A DNA stretch of 64,000 nucleotides from Venatoribacter pacificus (GTDB lineage Bacteria; Pseudomonadota; Gammaproteobacteria; Pseudomonadales; Oceanobacteraceae). The position numbers and the translations under genes are program-made. Below are positions 15,953 through 24,559 of the stretch, one piece after another; the first letter of the stretch is position 1; the number at the start of each line of letters is the position of its first letter. Below the pieces are notes generated by a model. The model did not search any database. It saw only the letters and a program-made list of their open reading frames with translations, and was not told the DNA's origin. The stretch spans positions 155,873-219,872 of the forward strand of contig NZ_JAOANI010000022.1 in NCBI RefSeq assembly GCF_025318105.1, in the 5' to 3' direction.

Positions 15953-17503
15953 ATGAACCGACCTCTTGATCTGTACGATATTCAGGGCAATATCTGTAAA
16001 GGCTACGGCCGCTTTGGCTTCCCCAAGGCACGTTACTTTTTTCTCGAATTTCACGACTACGCCGGTGGCCGCAATTTTCTGCAGCAATTAATTCCGCTGA
16101 TTACAACCGCCGAACCCTGGACCGGGAGAAAGCAGCCGGACCAATCGGATAAGCCAGCAGCCACCACCAACATTGCTTTTACCTATCACGGCCTGTGCGC
16201 ACTCGGCTTGCCGCGCCGCTCACTCGATGGATTCCCGCAAGAATTCAAAATGGGGATGAAACCACGCGCCGCCATTCTCGGTGATAACGGCCCCAGCAGC
16301 CCGCAACACTGGGACCCGGTATGGCAGGGCGACACGGTACATGCATGGGTATCCATTAATGGTCAGACGCAGGAAACCGTAGAACAGCGTTTTGCCGACA
16401 TTGAAGCCCTGATGCAAAGCGTGCAAGGCAGCGTCAGTATTCGCCCAGGCCATAAGGGGCCGGACGGAAAAATGCTGCCCTATCAGGATGCCTCGGCTGT
16501 TTTTGAAAACGGTAAAGCCACTCCCAAAGAACACTTTGGTTTTGTCGATGGTATCGGCAACCCTTACTTTGAAGGCTGCGGCAATGATCCGGAGCGCCTG
16601 CCCGGGCGCGGTAAACTGAACCGTGATGGCAAGTGGGAACCGCTGGCGACCGGTGAATTTATTCTCGGTCATATCGATGAAGCCAAAGAATACCCGCTGG
16701 CACCGGAACCGCACCTGCTGGCACGCAACGGTACCTTTATGGTGTACCGCAAGCTGCATGAAAACGTAAAAACCTTTAATGACTACGTCGATAACATGGC
16801 GAAAGATTTTGACGGTAGCCGCGAATTATTAATGGCTAAATTTTCCGGTCGCTGGCCCGATAACGGCGCACCACTGGTGCTGGCACCGGATGATAAAGCC
16901 AAGGCCGAACTGGATCAGAAAATGGCGGAGTTACAGAAAAAAGCCGCTGAAGGTGATGCCTGCGCTATTGGTCAGTTAAAAGCTCTGGAAGAACAGTGGA
17001 TTAATTTCACCTATAACGACGATAAGCACGGAGCAAAATGTCCGATCGGTGCCCATATCCGCCGCACCAACACCCGTGGCTCTCTGGAAACCGAAAAAGG
17101 TGCGTTTGATCGTCCGGGCGCACTGGTTGACCGCCGCCGGTTAATGCGCCGCGGCCTGCCCTACGGCGGCCACGATGAACTGACCAACGACGACAGCGAA
17201 CAGGGCATTATTTTTATGTGCATCAGCGCCAGTATTGAGCGCCAGTTCGAGTTTGTGCAGCAGCAGTGGGTGAATTATTCCAACGATTTCCATCTTGGTA
17301 ATGACCGCGATGTTTTAATTGGTGCCAACAACGGCAAACTGACCGATAAACACATTGTTCAGGTGAACCCGAAAGAAGGAAAAGCACCGTTTTTCTGCAC
17401 GCACATGCCACGCATGGTCGAAACCCGCGGCGGTGATTATTTCTTTATTCCGAGTATTACCGCGCTGGATATGATCGCGCAGGGCATTATTGACCCGACC
17501 TGA
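15953..17503 (+). CDS. DyP-type haem peroxidase
   Basis: Start ATG 15953 has AAGGA upstream; the longer frame would run back through gene B. Product of 516 aa. The family signature GFVDG is at 196-200 (distal Asp199), the proximal His is H368 in IGAHIRRTNTRGS with the distal Arg nearby, and the C-terminal FFIPS motif is present. At 516 aa it is longer than compact bacterial DyPs (about 300-360) and fits the long C/D-type group, with an insertion about 305-350. No Tat signal. It would oxidise organic substrates with peroxide. It closes a three-gene cluster and is followed by a terminator. Confidence 0.93.
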   Translation: MNRPLDLYDIQGNICKGYGRFGFPKARYFFLEFHDYAGGRNFLQQLIPLITTAEPWTGRKQPDQSDKPAATTNIAFTYHGLCALGLPRRSLDGFPQEFKMGMKPRAAILGDNGPSSPQHWDPVWQGDTVHAWVSINGQTQETVEQRFADIEALMQSVQGSVSIRPGHKGPDGKMLPYQDASAVFENGKATPKEHFGFVDGIGNPYFEGCGNDPERLPGRGKLNRDGKWEPLATGEFILGHIDEAKEYPLAPEPHLLARNGTFMVYRKLHENVKTFNDYVDNMAKDFDGSRELLMAKFSGRWPDNGAPLVLAPDDKAKAELDQKMAELQKKAAEGDACAIGQLKALEEQWINFTYNDDKHGAKCPIGAHIRRTNTRGSLETEKGAFDRPGALVDRRRLMRRGLPYGGHDELTNDDSEQGIIFMCISASIERQFEFVQQQWVNYSNDFHLGNDRDVLIGANNGKLTDKHIVQVNPKEGKAPFFCTHMPRMVETRGGDYFFIPSITALDMIAQGIIDPT

Positions 17504-17523
17504 TGCTCTGTACCGCTGCCAAT

Positions 17524-17555
17524 AAAAATGCCGCTTCCATCAGCGGCATTTTTTT
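17524..17555. terminator. intrinsic terminator after DyP gene
   Basis: ATGCCGCT, loop, AGCGGCAT, T7; preceded by A5, so usable on both strands. Confidence 0.9.
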
Positions 17556-17582
17556 ATTCAGGATACTTAGGCACTGCAGGCA

Positions 17583-17652
17583 TCTGGCTCCCACGCTCTG
17601 CGTGGTAGCCCTTGCCGGCACAGTTGCATTCCCACGCTGAGCGAACGAGGAA
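17583..17652 (+). repeat. dispersed intergenic repeat, copy 1
   Basis: About 70 bases beginning CTGGCTCCCACGCTCTGCGT and ending AACGAGGAA, with several small dyads (CACGC/GCGTG). A near-identical copy follows 120 bases later and an inverted copy lies at 51.5 kb. REP-like; such palindrome clusters are common between genes in gammaproteobacteria. With its tandem partner it fills most of the 309-base gap. Confidence 0.75.
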
Positions 17653-17702
17653 AGGAGCGGGCCATGCCCGCGAAGCGGCTGCTTCAACGAGTAAACAATC
17701 AC

Positions 17703-17775
17703 CTGGCTCCCACGCTCTGCGTGGTAGCCCTTGCCGGCACAGTTGCATTCCCACGCAGAGCGTAGGAACGAGGAA
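17703..17775 (+). repeat. dispersed intergenic repeat, copy 2
   Basis: Same repeat as at 17583, with the 3' arm more complete (CCACGCAGAGCGTAGGAACG). The two tandem copies are in the same orientation, separated by about 50 bases of unrelated sequence. Confidence 0.75.
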
Positions 17776-17812
17776 ACTGTGGGACAACAGTGGATGCTTA
17801 GCGCCTGTTTTT

Positions 17813-18076
17813 TTAAGAACAGTTCCGGCAACGGAATATCAGAATCCAGCGGTAAACCCTTAAACCCAGCGGTTGCCGGCATTTCGGACAACACAGGCGA
17901 CCAGCCATCACTTCCACCGCCAGTGCAATTAAAAAGCCCACCGCCGCCCAGATCGCTGGCACAGAGATGCCAGGGTCAATAATCAGGCTGAGCAGTAAAC
18001 AAAAGGCAAGCCAGATCAACTGCGCACTTACCAGCAGCCATTTCAGGCGATGATAGCGGGCTCTTACCTCATCCAT
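17813..18076 (-). CDS. two-helix membrane protein with zinc-ribbon-like Cys pairs
   Basis: Product of 87 aa. After a short basic N-terminus come two hydrophobic helices (about 13-32 and 38-58), then CCPKC (about 62-66) and a final CRNC. The paired CxxC groups suggest a small zinc ribbon on the cytoplasmic side. It is followed on the same strand by the REP-like repeats and preceded by another small gene. No named family recognised. Confidence 0.6.
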   Translation of the reverse strand: MDEVRARYHRLKWLLVSAQLIWLAFCLLLSLIIDPGISVPAIWAAVGFLIALAVEVMAGRLCCPKCRQPLGLRVYRWILIFRCRNCS

Positions 18077-18103
18077 GACATACCTCTTTCTGCCTGACTG
18101 GCG

Positions 18104-18322
18104 TCAGTCACCCGCCAGTACCATGGCCTTAATTTTTACCGCTTTTTCAAAATGGTCGAGACAATGGGTTTTAATCCACCATTCGGCCGCTTCCATCAGC
18201 AGGTCCGGATCGTCATTTTTATTGGCGAAAAACGCATAAAAGGATACGCCGACATTATCGCCTTTGGCGGCTATTTTCTTGTCGCAAACCTGCACGACCT
18301 TAGCGCGTAGACTGGCTCTCAC
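18104..18322 (-). CDS. conserved small protein (possibly DUF6500)
   Basis: Product of 72 aa from a GTG start with GGAG seven bases upstream. The sequence is compact, with aromatic and charged residues (GVSFYAFFANKNDDPDLLMEA, split here as GVSFYAFF and NDDPDLLMEA). It looks like a small family I have seen labelled DUF6500, from memory only. Downstream of the TetR gene on the same strand, 20 bases away, so possibly co-transcribed. No function known. Confidence 0.55.
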   Translation of the reverse strand: MRASLRAKVVQVCDKKIAAKGDNVGVSFYAFFANKNDDPDLLMEAAEWWIKTHCLDHFEKAVKIKAMVLAGD

Positions 18323-18341
18323 TGTATTTCTCCGCTGTGTG

Positions 18342-18938
18342 TCACTGTTTGATTGCCAGGGTCAGCGCGTATTCGGCCAGTTCATCCAGCGTCATATCAC
18401 CATCGGGTTTATACCAGTTGGTGGTCCAGCTCAGTGCACCGGTTAAGAAACGGCGCAGAATAAAAGGTTCTATCGCTACCATACCGGCAGCGCGGGCTTC
18501 GGCCAGCGCATCCAGCCACAGCTGCTCATAAATATCGCGCAGCTTAAGAATATGCTGCTGGCTGTCGGGTTTAAGCGAGCGCCATTCATACACCAGCACA
18601 CTCATGGCTTCGCCGGTTTCACCGAGAATGGATTGCAGCTCGCAACGGATCAGCGCCAGTACTTTACCGCGCGGGTCCTGTGCGTGCTGCAGCGCAATAC
18701 GCATCAGCGCGGTATTCAGCTGAATGGTCTCTTCCATCACCGCACGCAGAATATCTTCCTTACTGCGGTAATGGTGAAACAGGCTGCCCGACTGAATGCC
18801 GATTTCAGCCGCCAGATCACGCACAGTAGTGCGCTCGTAGCCCTGCTGCTTAAACAGGCGCGCGGCAGCAGCCAACAGGCGGCCACGGGCGCTGTCCGGA
18901 TCGGTAATAACCCCTTCGGCTATCAGTTGTTCTATCAC
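18342..18938 (-). CDS. TetR/AcrR-family repressor of the Atu-like operon
   Basis: Protein of 198 aa with GTG start. The HTH lies at about residues 20-65 (LFKQQGYERTTVRDLAAEIG, then GSLFHHYRSKEDIL), followed by an all-helical ligand domain. It is divergent from the AtuA-like gene. The palindrome ACCAAGC-GCTT-GCTTGGT in the shared gap is a classic TetR-type operator for acyl-CoA pathway repressors. By analogy with AtuR, the ligand would be a CoA thioester of the pathway. Assignment to this operon rests on position and operator. Confidence 0.9.
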   Translation of the reverse strand: MIEQLIAEGVITDPDSARGRLLAAAARLFKQQGYERTTVRDLAAEIGIQSGSLFHHYRSKEDILRAVMEETIQLNTALMRIALQHAQDPRGKVLALIRCELQSILGETGEAMSVLVYEWRSLKPDSQQHILKLRDIYEQLWLDALAEARAAGMVAIEPFILRRFLTGALSWTTNWYKPDGDMTLDELAEYALTLAIKQ

Positions 18939-19032
18939 GGGTTGTCCTTATCTGGAGACGTCAGTATGACGAATGGGCCTATTTGAATGCGCCTATTGTA
19001 GGGGCAATCCCGGTCAGGCCGCAAAACTAAAA

Positions 19033-19050
19033 ACCAAGCGCTTGCTTGGT
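19033..19050. promoter_or_regulatory. palindromic TetR operator
   Basis: ACCAAGCGCTTGCTTGGT: two 7-base inverted half-sites around GCTT, located 50 bases before the AtuA-like start and 95 bases from the divergent TetR start, so it can serve both promoters. Confidence 0.75.
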
Positions 19051-19099
19051 ATGTGGATCATTGATAGGCTTTGGCAAACGCTAACAACAGGATTTCACC

Positions 19100-20908
19100 A
19101 TGCAGGATACCATCCGCATCGGCTGCGCCTCCGCCTTCTGGGGCGATACCGGCACCGCCGCCCACCAGCTGGTACAGCAGGGCCAGCTTGATTATCTGGT
19201 GTTCGATTACCTGGCCGAAGTCACCATGTCGATCATGGCCGGTGCACGTCTGAAAAATCCCGAAGCCGGTTTTGCCCCGGATTTCGTCCAGACCCTTAAG
19301 CCACTGCTGCCGGCCATTGCCACTCAGGGCATTAAGGTGGTCAGTAACGCCGGTGGTATCAATGTTGAAGGTTGCGCCAATGCGCTGCGCGCGTTAATCG
19401 CCGAAGCCGGGCTGAACCTCAGCGTCGGCACCGTACAGGGCGATAACCTCAGTGCCCGTCAGGCCGATTTTGCCGGTGTAAAAGATATGTTCAGCGACGA
19501 GCCGCTTCCCGGCCGCTGTCTGAGCGTTAACGCTTATCTCGGCGCTCCGGCCATCCGCGATGCACTGGCGGCCGGTGCCGATATCGTCATCACCGGACGC
19601 GTGGTCGACAGCGCTGTGGTGCTCGGCCCGCTGATGCATGAATTTAACTGGAGCGAATCCGATTACGATCAGCTCGCGCAGGGTTCTCTGGCCGGCCATA
19701 TCATCGAATGTGGCGCGCAGTGTACCGGCGGTAATTTCACCGACTGGCAGCTGGTTGAAAGCGGCTACGCCAATATGGGCTTCCCCATTGTTGAATGCTC
19801 CGCCGACGGCAGCTTTGTGGTCAGCAAACCAGCAAAAACCGGCGGCCTGATTTCGCCTTTTACCGTGGGTGAACAGCTGCTGTATGAAATCGGCGATCCG
19901 GCCTGTTATTTATTGCCCGATGTCTGCTGCGATTTTACTCAGGTAAACATCGCCCAGAGCGGCGAGCAGCAGGTGCGCGTCAGCGGCGCCCGCGGTTATG
20001 CACCACCGGCCGACTATAAAGTCAGCGCCACCTGGATGGACGGCTTCCGCTGCACGGCGACCTTTATGATCGGCGGACGCGATGCTGTAGCCAAAGGCCA
20101 GCGCGTGGCCGAGGCCATTCTGCAGCGCGTCAGCGTGCTGCATTCGGTATTGGGCATGGGAGCTTTTACTGCACAGGATATTGAAATTCTCGGCTCTGAA
20201 ACCACCTACGGCGCCAATGCCCGCGCTGCAGACAGCCGCGAAGTGATTGTTAAAATCGCCGTACGTCACGCCGATAAAAAAGCACTGGAAGTGTTCGCCC
20301 GCGAAATTGCTCAGGCCGCCACCGCCATGGCGCCGGGCTTAACCGGTATTGTCGGTGGCCGGCCAAAACCCAGCCCGAATATCCGCTTATTTTCTTTCCT
20401 CTGGCCGAAAGCCGATGTGCCGGTACAGATTCAGCTGGATGACAATAAAACAGCCGTGGCTATCGACTGCGCTGACCACGCACCACACTGGCCTTCAGCC
20501 AGAATTAATGCTGCCGCTGAAATGCCCGACGCTGATATCTGTGTGCCGTTAATCAAACTGGCGGTAGCGCGCAGTGGCGATAAAGGTAATCACAGCAACA
20601 TTGGTGTCATGGCACGCGATGCGGATTACCTGCCATTTATTCAGGCCGCACTGGCGCCGGAAAATATCGGCCAGTGGTTTGCTCACGTGCTGGCCGATAA
20701 CAGCGATGTTGAGCTGTTCGCCCTGCCCGGCTTAAACGCTTTTAATCTTTTATTGCGCAATTCCCTCGGCGGCGGTGGCATGGCCAGCCTTCGCATTGAT
20801 CCGCAGGGTAAAGCCTTTGCTCAGCAGTTACTGGATTTACCGGTTACGGTAACACCGGACATTGCTGCCCGGGCCGATGCTGAATATCAGCAGCTGCTGA
20901 ATCGTTAA
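19100..20908 (+). CDS. atuA: AtuA-family acyclic terpene utilisation protein
   Basis: Protein of 602 aa with the DUF1446/AtuA N-terminal domain (IRIGCASAFWGDTG near the start, then VSNAGGIN, and ITGRVVDSA) and the AtuA-like C-terminal domain of about 100 residues (KLAVARSGDKGNHSNIGV). AtuA proteins occur with geranyl-CoA carboxylase and related acyl-CoA genes; the biochemical role is not settled. It is first in an operon behind a TetR operator. Ten bases separate it from the carboxylase beta gene. The ATG follows CAGGA. Confidence 0.88.
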   Translation: MQDTIRIGCASAFWGDTGTAAHQLVQQGQLDYLVFDYLAEVTMSIMAGARLKNPEAGFAPDFVQTLKPLLPAIATQGIKVVSNAGGINVEGCANALRALIAEAGLNLSVGTVQGDNLSARQADFAGVKDMFSDEPLPGRCLSVNAYLGAPAIRDALAAGADIVITGRVVDSAVVLGPLMHEFNWSESDYDQLAQGSLAGHIIECGAQCTGGNFTDWQLVESGYANMGFPIVECSADGSFVVSKPAKTGGLISPFTVGEQLLYEIGDPACYLLPDVCCDFTQVNIAQSGEQQVRVSGARGYAPPADYKVSATWMDGFRCTATFMIGGRDAVAKGQRVAEAILQRVSVLHSVLGMGAFTAQDIEILGSETTYGANARAADSREVIVKIAVRHADKKALEVFAREIAQAATAMAPGLTGIVGGRPKPSPNIRLFSFLWPKADVPVQIQLDDNKTAVAIDCADHAPHWPSARINAAAEMPDADICVPLIKLAVARSGDKGNHSNIGVMARDADYLPFIQAALAPENIGQWFAHVLADNSDVELFALPGLNAFNLLLRNSLGGGGMASLRIDPQGKAFAQQLLDLPVTVTPDIAARADAEYQQLLNR

Positions 20909-20917
20909 GGACACATC

Positions 20918-22534
20918 ATGACCATTCTCACCTCAGAACTCGACAGCAACAGCGAACAGTTCCGCAATAACCGGCAGGCTATGCTGGCAGCGCTGGAAGA
21001 ATTCCGTGCGGTCGAAGAAAAAGTGCGCGCCAAAGAACAGGAAGCGCAGGAAAAATTTCATAAACGTGGCAAATTACTGCCACGCGAACGTTTAAGTCTG
21101 CTGCTGGATGCCGGTTCCGAATTTATCGAACTGGGCTCACTGGTTGGCCATAAAATGCACGACGATAAAGACGGCAGCGGTGCCGGTGGTGGCATTATTG
21201 CCGGTATCGGCCGGGTTGCCGGTATCCGTTGTTTAATCGTGCTGAATAACAGTGCAATTAAAGGCGGCACCATTTCTCCCGGCGGTCTGGATAAAATCCT
21301 GCGCATTCAGGAAATTGCCCGCGACAATAAACTGCCGGTAGTGACTCTGGCGGAAAGCGGTGGCGCCAACCTCAATTACGCCACCGATGTATTTATTCCA
21401 GGTGCCAAAGCCTTTGCCAATCAGGCACGCATGAGTGCGGCCGGTATTCCTCAGGTAACGGTGGTGCATGGTAACGCTACCGCCGGTGGCGCCTATCAGC
21501 CCGGTTTATCCGATGTGGTGATTGCTGTACGCGGTAAAGCGAAAATGTTTCTCGCCGGGCCGCCGCTGTTAAAAGCCGCCACCGGTGAAATTGCCACCGA
21601 CGAAGAATTAGGTGGTGCCGAACTGCACGCCTGCGATGCCGGAACCGCCGAGTATCTGGCCGAAGACGATGCCGATGGTATCCGTATTGCCCGCGATGTG
21701 ATGGCTGCCCTGCCGTGGAATGCCCAGCTGCCCTATCAGCCAGCCGCCGAATTTAACGAGCCACTGTACAGTGCCGACGAATTACTCGGTGTGGTTCCGG
21801 CCGAAGCCAAGCAGCCTTACGACGTGCGCGAAATTATTGCGCGTATCGCCGACGGTTCAGAGTTTCAGGATTTTAAAAACGAATTTGACCAGCAAACCGT
21901 GTGTGGTTTTTCCCGCATTGGTGGCTTCTCCTGCGGCATTATCGGCAATAACGGGCCGATCACCGCCAAAGGTGCAAACAAAGCGGCACAGTTTATTCAG
22001 CTGTGCGAACAGAACAATATCGCCCTGCTGTTCCTGCACAACACCACCGGTTTTATGGTCGGTACTGAATCCGAACGCAACGGCATTATCAAACACGGTT
22101 CAAAAATGCTGCAGGCGGTCGCCAACGCTACTGTACCTAAGCTGTCGATTGTGGTCGGCGGTTCTTATGGCGCCGGTAATTATGCGATGTGTGGCCGTGG
22201 TCTTGATCCGCGTTTTATTTTCGCCTGGCCAAACAGCAAAACCGCCGTTATGGGTGGTGCTCAGGCCGGTAAGGTTTTGCGTATTGTTACCGAAGAAAAA
22301 CAACGCAAGATGGGCGTAGAGCCCGATGAAAAAATGCTCACGCAGTTAGAGCAGATGACCGCCGCCAAACTGGAAATGGGTTCAACCGCTTTGTTTGGTA
22401 CTGCCCGCCTGTGGGATGACGGCCTGATTGACCCGCGCGATACCCGTACTCTGCTGATGCATCTGTTAAGCATCTGCCACGAGGCGCAGCAGCGGCCGTT
22501 ACGACCTAACACCTTTGGCGTTGCCCGCTTCTGA
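20918..22534 (+). CDS. acyl-CoA carboxylase beta subunit (AtuC/LiuB-like)
   Basis: Carboxyltransferase of 538 aa, the usual length for geranyl-CoA and methylcrotonyl-CoA carboxylase beta chains. Both crotonase-fold halves are present: GSGAGGGIIAGIGR and AESGGANLNYA in the N-half, FLHNTTGFMVG and GGSYGAGNYAMCGR in the C-half. It would carboxylate a beta-methyl branched enoyl-CoA together with the biotin protein encoded four genes on. Context (AtuA, no HMG-CoA lyase in the operon) favours geranyl-CoA over methylcrotonyl-CoA, but sequence alone does not decide. Confidence 0.9.
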   Translation: MTILTSELDSNSEQFRNNRQAMLAALEEFRAVEEKVRAKEQEAQEKFHKRGKLLPRERLSLLLDAGSEFIELGSLVGHKMHDDKDGSGAGGGIIAGIGRVAGIRCLIVLNNSAIKGGTISPGGLDKILRIQEIARDNKLPVVTLAESGGANLNYATDVFIPGAKAFANQARMSAAGIPQVTVVHGNATAGGAYQPGLSDVVIAVRGKAKMFLAGPPLLKAATGEIATDEELGGAELHACDAGTAEYLAEDDADGIRIARDVMAALPWNAQLPYQPAAEFNEPLYSADELLGVVPAEAKQPYDVREIIARIADGSEFQDFKNEFDQQTVCGFSRIGGFSCGIIGNNGPITAKGANKAAQFIQLCEQNNIALLFLHNTTGFMVGTESERNGIIKHGSKMLQAVANATVPKLSIVVGGSYGAGNYAMCGRGLDPRFIFAWPNSKTAVMGGAQAGKVLRIVTEEKQRKMGVEPDEKMLTQLEQMTAAKLEMGSTALFGTARLWDDGLIDPRDTRTLLMHLLSICHEAQQRPLRPNTFGVARF

Positions 22535-22580
22535 CAACAGCCGGTTTAAATACATCTAATAATTTTTAAGGAATTTTCTC

Positions 22581-23741
22581 ATGCGTCTGACCCAGGAACA
22601 TAAAGAACTTAAACGTACCGTTAAAAACTTCGTCGATAACGAGATTAACCCGCATGTCGACGAGTGGGAAAAAGAAGGTATTTTTCCTGCCCATGAGCTG
22701 TTCAAAAAAATGGGGAATCTTGGCCTGCTGGGTATCAGCAAGCCAGAAAGTGCCGGTGGTTTAGGTCTGGATTTTTCTTATGAAATGGCCGCAGCAGAAG
22801 AAATGGGCGGTATTTTTTGTGGTGGTGTGCCCATGGCCATCGGCGTGCAGAGCTGTATGGCAACGCCGGCCATAGCCCGTTTCGGCAGCGATTACTTAAA
22901 AGAAAACTTCCTCGCACCCGCGATTGCCGGTGATATGGTCGCCAGTATCGGTGTCAGTGAACCCGGTGCCGGCTCCGACGTTGCCGCGGTAAAAACAACG
23001 GCGAAAAAAGACGGTGACGATTACATTATTAACGGCACCAAAATGTGGATCACCAACTCCACCCAGGCCGATTTTATCTGCCTGCTGGCCAATACCTCTG
23101 ATGACAAGCCACACTCGAATAAATCCCTGATTGTGGTGCCGATGAATTCTCCGGGCATTACCCTGTCACCGCGTCTGAATAAACTCGGTATGCGCTCATC
23201 CGATACCGCGCAGATTTTCTTCGACAACGTACGTGTGCCACAGCGCAACCGTATCGGCACCGAAGGCGCGGGTTTTATGATGCAGATGGTGCAGTTTCAG
23301 GAAGAACGTATGTACGCCGCCGCCATGTCGCTGGTTGGCATGGAAACCTGCATTAACCAAACCATTGATTACTGCCGTGAGCGTGAAACCTTTGGTCAGC
23401 CATTAATTCATAATCAGGTAATCCACTTCCGCATGGCCGAACTGCAGACCGAAGTCGAAGCACTGCGCGCCATGGTGTATCAGGCCTGTGAAGGCTATCT
23501 GAACGGCGAAGATATGACCCGTCTGGCGTCGATGGCGAAATTAAAATCCGGCCGTCTGACCCGCGAAGTTTCCGACAGCTGCCTGCAGTACTGGGGCGGA
23601 ATGGGCTTTATGTGGGATAACCAGATTGCACGCTTTTACCGCGACAACCGCCTTGGTTCTATTGGCGGTGGCGCTGACGAAATTATGCTCGGCATTATCT
23701 GTAAATATATGGATATTTTGCCTAAGCGTAAAAAATCCTGA
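22581..23741 (+). CDS. acyl-CoA dehydrogenase (AtuD-like)
   Basis: FAD-dependent dehydrogenase of 386 aa. The family signatures are complete: ASIGVSEPGAGSD for FAD/acyl binding, MWITNS, QFEERMYAAA and the C-terminal GGADEIMLGII. In Atu pathways AtuD oxidises citronellyl-CoA to geranyl-CoA, supplying the carboxylase substrate. Isovaleryl-CoA dehydrogenase is the main alternative. ATG has AAGGAA upstream; same operon, 46 bases after the beta subunit. Confidence 0.9.
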   Translation: MRLTQEHKELKRTVKNFVDNEINPHVDEWEKEGIFPAHELFKKMGNLGLLGISKPESAGGLGLDFSYEMAAAEEMGGIFCGGVPMAIGVQSCMATPAIARFGSDYLKENFLAPAIAGDMVASIGVSEPGAGSDVAAVKTTAKKDGDDYIINGTKMWITNSTQADFICLLANTSDDKPHSNKSLIVVPMNSPGITLSPRLNKLGMRSSDTAQIFFDNVRVPQRNRIGTEGAGFMMQMVQFQEERMYAAAMSLVGMETCINQTIDYCRERETFGQPLIHNQVIHFRMAELQTEVEALRAMVYQACEGYLNGEDMTRLASMAKLKSGRLTREVSDSCLQYWGGMGFMWDNQIARFYRDNRLGSIGGGADEIMLGIICKYMDILPKRKKS

Positions 23742-23752
23742 GCGGAGGCGGT

Positions 23753-24559
23753 ATGGAATTTACAACCCTGCAACTCGAGCAGCAGCCCGCCGTCTGGCGT
23801 GTACGCCTTAACCGTCCGCAGCTCGCCAACGCCATGAGCCTGACCATGGTGGAAGAACTGCTGGCGCTGATGAACAGCGCCCAACAGGCCGACTGCCGTG
23901 TACTGGTGATTGAAGGTAATGGCGATCATTTCTGTGCCGGTGGCGATATTAAAGATATGCAGGCGGCCGGTGGCGACAGCGCCCGTCTGGCCGAATTTAA
24001 TCGCGCCTTTGGTCATATGATTGAAACCGCCAACCGCTTACCGGCGGTGGTTATCTGCGCGTTAAAAGGCGCGGTGATGGGCGGTGGTTTTGGTCTGACA
24101 TGCGTCAGCGATCTGGCCATCGCCAGCAGCACTGCCCGCTTTGCCTTGCCGGAAACCTCGCTGGGTATTTTACCGGCGCAGATTGCGCCTTTTGTGGTGC
24201 AGCGTATTGGTCTGACCCAGGCACGCCGTCTGGCGTTATTCGGCAACCGTATACATGCTGAAGAAGCTCTGCGTTTAGGCATTGTGCATCAGCTGTGTGC
24301 CGACAATGACAGCCTTGAAGCTGAAGTAAATAACGCCATTCAGCAGGCGCTAAAATGCGCACCGGCCGCCTCTGCCAAAACCAAAGCGCTGCTGCATTCT
24401 GTTGCCGACGCCGAACAACCGCTGGCGCAATTACTGGATCAGGCCGCACAGGATTTTGCCGCCGCCGTCATGGGCGAAGGACGGGAAGGCGCAATGGCCT
24501 TTATGCAGAAGCGTCCGGCCGCCTGGGCTCAGGCCGCTGTGCAGGAGGAAAAGGCATGA
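23753..24559 (+). CDS. enoyl-CoA hydratase (AtuE-like)
   Basis: Crotonase of 268 aa. The oxyanion and catalytic regions are visible: HFCAGGDIKDM and KGAVMGGGFGLTCVSDLAIA, then FALPETSLGILPAQIAP with the usual Glu. In the Atu scheme this enzyme would hydrate isohexenylglutaconyl-CoA, the product of the carboxylase. GGAGG precedes the ATG by six bases. Its stop overlaps the next gene (ATGA), showing tight coupling to the biotin subunit. Confidence 0.9.
   Translation: MEFTTLQLEQQPAVWRVRLNRPQLANAMSLTMVEELLALMNSAQQADCRVLVIEGNGDHFCAGGDIKDMQAAGGDSARLAEFNRAFGHMIETANRLPAVVICALKGAVMGGGFGLTCVSDLAIASSTARFALPETSLGILPAQIAPFVVQRIGLTQARRLALFGNRIHAEEALRLGIVHQLCADNDSLEAEVNNAIQQALKCAPAASAKTKALLHSVADAEQPLAQLLDQAAQDFAAAVMGEGREGAMAFMQKRPAAWAQAAVQEEKA

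Noticed and set aside
17554..17787. Frames across the REP-like repeats
   Set aside because: Both strands remain open by chance over repeat sequence, and composition is not coding-like.
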